From an uncultured Erysipelotrichaceae bacterium (GTDB lineage Bacteria > Bacillota_I > Bacilli_A > Erysipelotrichales > Erysipelotrichaceae), in assembly GCA_910586285.1 (NCBI GenBank), contig CAJUGR010000005.1, forward strand, positions 11,674 through 23,581: DNA of 11,908 nucleotides, read 5' to 3'. Numbering within the stretch: position 1 is the first letter of the stretch; every line of letters starts with the position of its first letter. Shown one piece after another: positions 8,291 to 11,908 of the stretch. The notes below the pieces were generated by a model. The model was not told where the DNA came from and did no database searches. It saw nothing but the letters and a program-made list of their open reading frames with translations. The translations under genes and the position numbers were made by a program.

Positions 8291-9127
8291 CTACTCGCTC
8301 CTTCCACTCTTTAAACGCAGATTTTTGCTATGTAACAATTCCACTGCATCAAGATTCGGGATCTGCATATAATCACCATATAATTCTTTCAAATAGTTAT
8401 GGTATTGATTCGGTACCGAAATCTGAAAGCGATTGAACGGAAGTTTCTTTAACGGGAATAATTCATCACTCTGCCAAACAAAATTTTTCCATGCAATAAA
8501 AGAAATCGCATAACCATACTGATCGGACGATTTTCCCAATCTTGCGAATCGCTCCGCTTTTTTCATATGATAGCTTTTTAACCAGGTTGTTTTTAACCCC
8601 AGTTTATTAAAAGCCAAAAGAAACAAACTTCTTACCAACGCACCTTTACGATATACAGAATTAACAAACTTTCCTTCCGGAATTTTTGTAATGGCGATAA
8701 AATCAATAAATATCCCGTTTTCCTCACAGTTATTTCTGAAATATTTGGCATCATATTCTACATACGTATTCTTTTTTCTCACTTTAATCATTGGCTGCGT
8801 AACATCAAAATTTTTATCCGTATAAAAGCTCTGTATAACATATTGATCCTTATCCAATTTTTGATTGAATGCTTCTGTTAAGCGATCATAATCGTTTAAT
8901 AAAAAACAAATATCAATATCATCATCCCAAGGGATGATATCCTGATGACGCACAGCACCTAATAAACTGCCGCCTTCTAAAAAATAAGGAATGTCGCATT
9001 CTTCAAGTACCTTGATCACATCTCCTAGCATATCAAGCAAAGCTTTATGATAATCTTCAAGGGTAATAGGGGAATGATCCTCTTCATATCCGATAACAGT
9101 ATTGCCTCCAGTATATTGAATCCTCAT
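8291..9127 (-). CDS. LicD family phosphotransferase
   Basis: 278 aa from an ATG with AGGAGG six bases upstream. It carries the full LicD signature: FLEGGSLLGAVRH (49-61) followed by IIPWDDDIDI (64-73), a nucleotidyltransferase-like core whose Asp cluster at 68-72 should bind metal, then GIFIDF (138-143). In known members (H. influenzae and pneumococcal LicD) the enzyme moves phosphocholine from CDP-choline to a glycan; other members add ribitol phosphate or related groups. Here it would decorate a sugar of the repeat unit before export. No choline uptake or activation gene (licA, licB or licC) is in the window, so the transferred group is open. It sits 42 bp after the DUF2304 gene and 7 bp before a GT2 gene, inside the operon. 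Confidence 0.9.
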   Translation of the reverse strand: MRIQYTGGNTVIGYEEDHSPITLEDYHKALLDMLGDVIKVLEECDIPYFLEGGSLLGAVRHQDIIPWDDDIDICFLLNDYDRLTEAFNQKLDKDQYVIQSFYTDKNFDVTQPMIKVRKKNTYVEYDAKYFRNNCEENGIFIDFIAITKIPEGKFVNSVYRKGALVRSLFLLAFNKLGLKTTWLKSYHMKKAERFARLGKSSDQYGYAISFIAWKNFVWQSDELFPLKKLPFNRFQISVPNQYHNYLKELYGDYMQIPNLDAVELLHSKNLRLKSGRSE

Positions 9128-9169
9128 TTTGCTCCTCCTATTCTTGAATATAGCCTAATTATGCATTGA

Positions 9170-9523
9170 TTACCTTTGCGCTTCATTATCCGGCTGTTCT
9201 TTTTCCTTCAATGCAATGTAGTGATTCAAATTCTTAACCTTTTCATTTAATATGCTCAATTTAATACTCTGCATAAACACAATAATAATCAAAAAGAAAG
9301 TAAACATTGTCAAGATGAAATTCGACGCACTGTAAAACCCTAACAAATCCGCTGTCCATAAGACGACTTCCGGAAACAAGCTTAACAAAACAAGCAAGAT
9401 AGCACCGATCAGCCATGAAATAGCATCTGCGATCTGCAACTGTGATTTCCTCACCTTATATACGGCAAATACAAACGTCAATAGAGATACCATCAAAAAC
9501 ACGCATTGTAATGTTAAAGTCAT
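9170..9523 (-). CDS. DUF2304 small membrane protein, partner of the DPM1-like enzyme
   Basis: 117 aa with three hydrophobic helices (about 5-22, 33-50, 68-86), a basic loop KVRKSQL (23-29), LGFYSASNFI (61-70) before the last helix, and a charged helical tail (87-108) that could form a coiled coil. Size and pattern match DUF2304, a family often encoded beside DPM1-like glycosyltransferases in polysaccharide loci. Its gene begins 3 bp after that enzyme's stop, and its GAGG ribosome site overlaps the end of the upstream coding sequence, so the two are probably made together. A role as membrane partner or flippase for the lipid-linked sugar is inference; no biochemical activity is established for the family as far as I know. 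Confidence 0.8.
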   Translation of the reverse strand: MTLTLQCVFLMVSLLTFVFAVYKVRKSQLQIADAISWLIGAILLVLLSLFPEVVLWTADLLGFYSASNFILTMFTFFLIIIVFMQSIKLSILNEKVKNLNHYIALKEKEQPDNEAQR

Positions 9524-9526
9524 AAC

Positions 9527-10207
9527 TTACCTCTTTCTAAAGGTCTGAATTAATAAAATCGAGATCACCATTTCCATCATATATTTAATCGACTTGATCG
9601 GATTCAAATAGCTTTCACCGAATTCTCGTTCATCCATCGACACTTGAATTTCTTCTATCCGCTTGCCTTTTTTCAGCATATATACCAAAGTATCCGGTTC
9701 CGGAGGGTAATTCATATTAAAAGCATATTCCTTGAACGTGTCTTTGCTGAAGGCGCGCATGCCGGAGGTAGGATCACTCACTTTCTTTCCGGTTGTCAAT
9801 CGAATTAAAAAGGATAACAGCCGACTTCCCAACATTCTTGCATTCCATGGCTTTTTCTGCGTCACAAAACGAGACGCAATGGCAATATCAGCACCACTCT
9901 CCACTGCCTCCACAAGCGGTTTCAAATACTCCGCCTTGTGCTGACCATCACCATCAAATTGGATTGCGACATCATAACCATGATTCACAGCGTATTTATA
10001 TCCTAGCTGTACGGCACTTGTCAGTCCGTAATTGATCGGCAGATGAAGATAGGGATACCCCATCTTTTCACACAATTCCATCGTACGATCCGTAGAACAA
10101 TCATCAATGATGATATAATCATAAGCTGTGTGAGTGATAATATCCTCTATTACTTTTTCTAAATTTAATTCCTCATTATATGCAGGTATAATCAGTAAGA
10201 CTTTCAT
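9527..10207 (-). CDS. DPM1/GtrB-like polyprenyl-phosphate glycosyltransferase (GT2)
   Basis: 226 aa, first gene of the operon, ATG preceded by AAGGTGG. Motifs in order are IIPAYNEE (6-13), IIDDCSTD (33-40), FDGDGQH (84-90) for metal and nucleotide binding, ASRFV (111-115) and SDPTSGMRAF (144-153). This is the pattern of dolichyl-phosphate mannose synthase-like enzymes, which make a polyprenyl-phosphate-linked sugar from a nucleotide sugar. Unlike GtrB proteins with two C-terminal membrane helices, it has only one weak hydrophobic stretch (about 205-222), so it may need the adjacent DUF2304 protein for membrane anchoring. The product would be a donor for enzymes working outside the membrane. 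Which sugar it uses cannot be told. Confidence 0.88.
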   Translation of the reverse strand: MKVLLIIPAYNEELNLEKVIEDIITHTAYDYIIIDDCSTDRTMELCEKMGYPYLHLPINYGLTSAVQLGYKYAVNHGYDVAIQFDGDGQHKAEYLKPLVEAVESGADIAIASRFVTQKKPWNARMLGSRLLSFLIRLTTGKKVSDPTSGMRAFSKDTFKEYAFNMNYPPEPDTLVYMLKKGKRIEEIQVSMDEREFGESYLNPIKSIKYMMEMVISILLIQTFRKR

Positions 10208-10239
10208 AATACCACCTTAATTTATCGTTTAACATGTAA

Positions 10240-10268
10240 AGTATACACTTAAAAACCGCTTTTTTCAA
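10240..10268 (-). promoter_or_regulatory. Sigma-A-type promoter of the polysaccharide operon
   Basis: On the minus strand, TTGAAA (10268-10263) and TATACT (10245-10240) are separated by exactly 17 bp, close to the housekeeping consensus. The start of transcription would be near 10233, giving a leader of about 26 bases that includes the AAGGTGG ribosome site of the DPM1-like gene. The eight genes that follow have no gap large enough for another obvious promoter, so this probably drives the whole block to 1213. Confidence 0.6.
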
Positions 10269-10293
10269 TATAAGCAAAAAGAATACAATCGTA

Positions 10294-10359
10294 TCAAGGA
10301 AATAAAAATGTAAATTCCCCTTTACGCTGTTCAATCAGATCATTGATAAATAGCATCAT
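10294..10359 (-). other. Possible 21-codon ORF or gene remnant
   Basis: A short frame starts at 10359 with two ATG codons, 7-8 bases after a GGAGTGG ribosome-like site, and encodes MMLFINDLIEQRK and a phenylalanine-rich end before TGA. The same frame stays open upstream to 10458, including DYNPINRNIYDRSGF, without another good start. This could be a real small peptide, the tail of a decayed gene or chance; I recognise no family. Confidence 0.2.
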
Positions 10360-10563
10360 GAGGAAACCACTCCTGTCATATATATTTCTATTAATGGGAT
10401 TATAATCCGCCAAACTCTGCGTTCGACTTACTTCAAGCCAAAATAAAAGCGGAATCCTTCACTGTCTGTCGTTCAGCTGAAGATGATCCCATTTTTGATT
10501 CAATAATTATGACATTCTCATTTTATAACCATGCCATACGCTTTTATTATTAAAGATAATAAA

Positions 10564-10773
10564 TCATTTACTTGTTTTAATATATTCATAAGTTGATTTA
10601 TAAGATCTGTGATATTGAATTACAGGTAAGAGTGATAAATCACTTCTATTCAAGTTCATTTTTGACTTTTTGTGGCGGTTATATCTGGGGAACACTCTAA
10701 ATAAACAGTATTCTGAAATAAATCTTATCCTTATGTGTTTATAATGAATTTCTGTTTCTATTTTGTTACTCTT
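10564..10773 (-). pseudogene. Possible decayed coding remnant in the spacer
   Basis: 70 codons are open on the minus strand between TAA (10776-10774) and TGA (10566-10564), notable in a region this AT-rich. The translation is basic and Tyr/Ser/Arg-rich, for example FPRYNRHKKSK and SDLSLLPVIQYHRSYK. There is no ATG until the Met in KSKM; a GTG at 10695 has no ribosome site. It could be part of a dispersed intergenic repeat or a broken gene. No family is recognised. Confidence 0.18.
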
Positions 10774-10843
10774 TTATCCCTTGACAGAGAGTTTATCATA
10801 CCTGTACTCACTACCCATATGAATTATGCATTCTTCCACATCT

Positions 10844-11683
10844 TTATAAAATTTCTTTCAAATACCGTCCCAGCGCATCCTGCCATGACGGCAACCGTTC
10901 AAACCCGTTATCATCCAAAAGCGTTTTACTCATGCGGCTGTTCGAGGGACGCTTTGCCTTGGCCGGGAATTCATCGCTGCTCACCGGTGTCACCTCGACA
11001 TCCATGCCCGCCTGTTGAAAGATTTCGCAGGCAAACTCATACCAGCTGCACAACCCTTCATTGGTCGCATGATACGTGCCGTAGCGATCCGTTTGAATCA
11101 TATCAATTACCAGCCGAGCCAAATCATAAGTATAAGTCGGTGATCCGATTTGATCATTCACCACACTTACTGCCCCACGCTCTTTGCCCAACCGTAACAT
11201 CGTCTTAATAAAATTATTGCCGTTCTTGCCGAAAACCCAGGCAATCCGAATAATAAAATGCTTTTTCAAACGTTCCACTTCCAGTTCCCCTTCATACTTG
11301 GTCTGCCCGTAAACATTCAGCGGTTCGCGCACATCGTATTCCGCCCAAGGAGAATTCCCCGTTCCGTCAAACACATAATCAGTAGAAAAATACATCATCT
11401 TTATATTGAGCGCTTCACAAACCTGCGCGATATTGCGTGTTCCCTCCGCATTGACCTTACGGCAGGCATCGACATGATCCTCAGCCGCATCCACCGCGGT
11501 CCACGCTGCACAATGCACCACTGCATCGTAATTTCCGGCTTTAATCACCGCTTCACACTGTTTCGGATCGGTAATATCCATTTCCTCAACATCCACACCA
11601 ACAGCGGTAATTCCGCGTTTTTCGGCTTCCGCTACCACATCATAGCCGAGCTGACCTTTCACCCCGGTAACTAAAATCTTCAT
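10844..11683 (-). CDS. rfbD: dTDP-4-dehydrorhamnose reductase
   Basis: 279 aa, normal length for RmlD/RfbD, with ATG nine bases after GGAGG. It is an extended short-chain dehydrogenase: GVKGQLG (7-13) is the NAD(P)H-binding glycine motif, HCAAWTAVD (57-65) and NAEGTRNIA (78-86) are family hallmarks, STDYVFDG (100-107) contributes the catalytic Thr, and YGQTK (125-129) gives the catalytic Tyr125 and Lys129. It reduces dTDP-4-dehydro-L-rhamnose to dTDP-L-rhamnose, the last step of the pathway, in the cytoplasm. It follows rfbB by 24 bp in one operon. Its DNA is much richer in G+C than the cluster to its left, typical of the conserved part of a polysaccharide locus. Identification is secure. Confidence 0.97.
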   Translation of the reverse strand: MKILVTGVKGQLGYDVVAEAEKRGITAVGVDVEEMDITDPKQCEAVIKAGNYDAVVHCAAWTAVDAAEDHVDACRKVNAEGTRNIAQVCEALNIKMMYFSTDYVFDGTGNSPWAEYDVREPLNVYGQTKYEGELEVERLKKHFIIRIAWVFGKNGNNFIKTMLRLGKERGAVSVVNDQIGSPTYTYDLARLVIDMIQTDRYGTYHATNEGLCSWYEFACEIFQQAGMDVEVTPVSSDEFPAKAKRPSNSRMSKTLLDDNGFERLPSWQDALGRYLKEIL

Positions 11684-11707
11684 CGGCTGTTTCCTCCCAA
11701 AGCCACT

Positions 11708-11908
11708 TTATACGCGGCCTTTATCCTTATACATCGTTTCAAAATAATTCTGATACTCACCGCTTAAAATATTCTGCCACCATTCCTTATTATTTAAGTA
11801 CCAATCGATCGTCTGTTGGATTCCGGTGTCAAAATTATATTTCGGCTTCCATCCCAATTCCGTTTCCAGTTTGGTCGGATCAATCGCATAACGCATATCA
11901 TGACCCTT
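11708..11908 (-). CDS. rfbB: dTDP-glucose 4,6-dehydratase, C-terminal end only
   Basis: The frame is open to the right edge, so only the last 66 residues are present. They begin with KGHDMRYAIDPTK, the end-of-domain motif of RmlB/RfbB (usually GHDRRYAID), followed by LGWKPKYNFDTGIQQTIDWY and a tail ending in KDKGRV. The enzyme converts dTDP-glucose to dTDP-4-dehydro-6-deoxyglucose, the second step of dTDP-rhamnose synthesis, using bound NAD. The remaining pathway genes (rfbA, rfbC) are not in the window and may lie further right. Confidence 0.92.
   Translation of the reverse strand, partial: KGHDMRYAIDPTKLETELGWKPKYNFDTGIQQTIDWYLNNKEWWQNILSGEYQNYFETMYKDKGRV

Larger units (their letters stand above)
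10208..10843. other. 636-bp spacer between rfbD and the glycosyltransferase operon
   Basis: No convincing gene is present. It holds the operon promoter at its left end and two open minus-strand stretches that may be gene remnants (10294-10458 and 10564-10773). It also contains a 14-bp dyad, AGTGAT-aa-ATCACT (10631-10644), a TTCAGCTGAA palindrome (10472-10481) and an all-AT 8-bp inverted repeat (10543-10563). No GC-rich stem followed by a T-run was found behind rfbD, so its transcription may read through. The spacer also marks a change in base composition. Confidence 0.6.

Noticed and set aside
8284..8307. GTG at 8307 as start of the GT2 gene
   Set aside because: It overlaps the licD end, lacks a ribosome site, and would put eight extra residues before the canonical N-terminal strand.
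10631..10644. 14-bp dyad AGTGAT-aa-ATCACT as an operator
   Set aside because: It is about 360 bp upstream of the operon promoter, has no second copy that I can see, and lies in a possible coding remnant.
10674..10681. GGCGGTTA resembling the ops element (GGCGGTAG) of polysaccharide operons
   Set aside because: It lies on the plus strand, opposite to the operon, has two mismatches, and is far upstream of the likely transcription start.
10781..10799. Plus-strand TTGACA followed by TATCAT as a promoter
   Set aside because: The spacing is only 7 bp, and no good -10 occurs at 16-18 bp; no plus-strand gene follows.
10735..11208. 157-codon plus-strand open frame
   Set aside because: It runs antisense through rfbD and into the spacer, has no ribosome site and an unnatural composition; rfbD has complete family motifs on the other strand.

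Overview
The window is chromosomal DNA from a low-GC Gram-positive bacterium, most likely a Firmicute. I would guess an Erysipelotrichia- or Clostridia-like gut lineage, but no marker gene here fixes this. The evidence is AT-rich codon use, strong GGAGG ribosome sites, a secreted protein built from aromatic cell-wall-binding repeats, and genes for a rhamnose-containing surface polysaccharide. Every supported gene lies on the minus strand, so the window reads right to left. No RNA gene, CRISPR array, transposase or origin was seen.

Right end (10844-11908): the 3' end of rfbB (rmlB) and a complete rfbD (rmlD), two of the dTDP-L-rhamnose synthesis genes. They are clearly more GC-rich than the rest. 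A 636-bp spacer without a convincing gene follows (10208-10843). Its left edge carries a good sigma-A-type promoter (10240-10268).

Middle (1213-10207): one compact co-directional block of eight genes, with gaps of at most 42 bp or short overlaps, probably transcribed from that promoter. In transcription order these are a DPM1/GtrB-like polyprenyl-phosphate glycosyltransferase, a small DUF2304 membrane protein, a LicD-family phosphotransferase, a GT2 glycosyltransferase, a Wzx-like flippase, a second GT2 enzyme of rhamnosyltransferase type, and two large paralogous polytopic membrane proteins (630 and 652 aa) of uncertain function. I read the block as the variable part of a capsule or secondary cell-wall polysaccharide locus. 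Cytoplasmic GT2 enzymes would build a repeat unit using dTDP-rhamnose and other donors, LicD would add a phospho-substituent, and the flippase would export the unit. The DPM1-like/DUF2304 pair could supply a lipid-linked sugar to the two membrane proteins, which look like GT-C-type or polymerase-type enzymes acting outside the membrane. No classical Wzy and no initiating phosphoglycosyltransferase are in the window.

Left end (1-1111): a secreted protein with its own promoter, truncated by the window edge, made of roughly 61-residue composite cell-wall/glucan/choline-binding repeats. Its position next to a LicD-containing locus suggests it could dock on the decorated polysaccharide. This is a hypothesis only.

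The most interesting items are the tandem paralogous membrane proteins with their conserved DDG, NTFE, SKSSQALP and NHLFL blocks, and the possible three-part lipid-linked glycosylation module they form with the DPM1-like and DUF2304 proteins.
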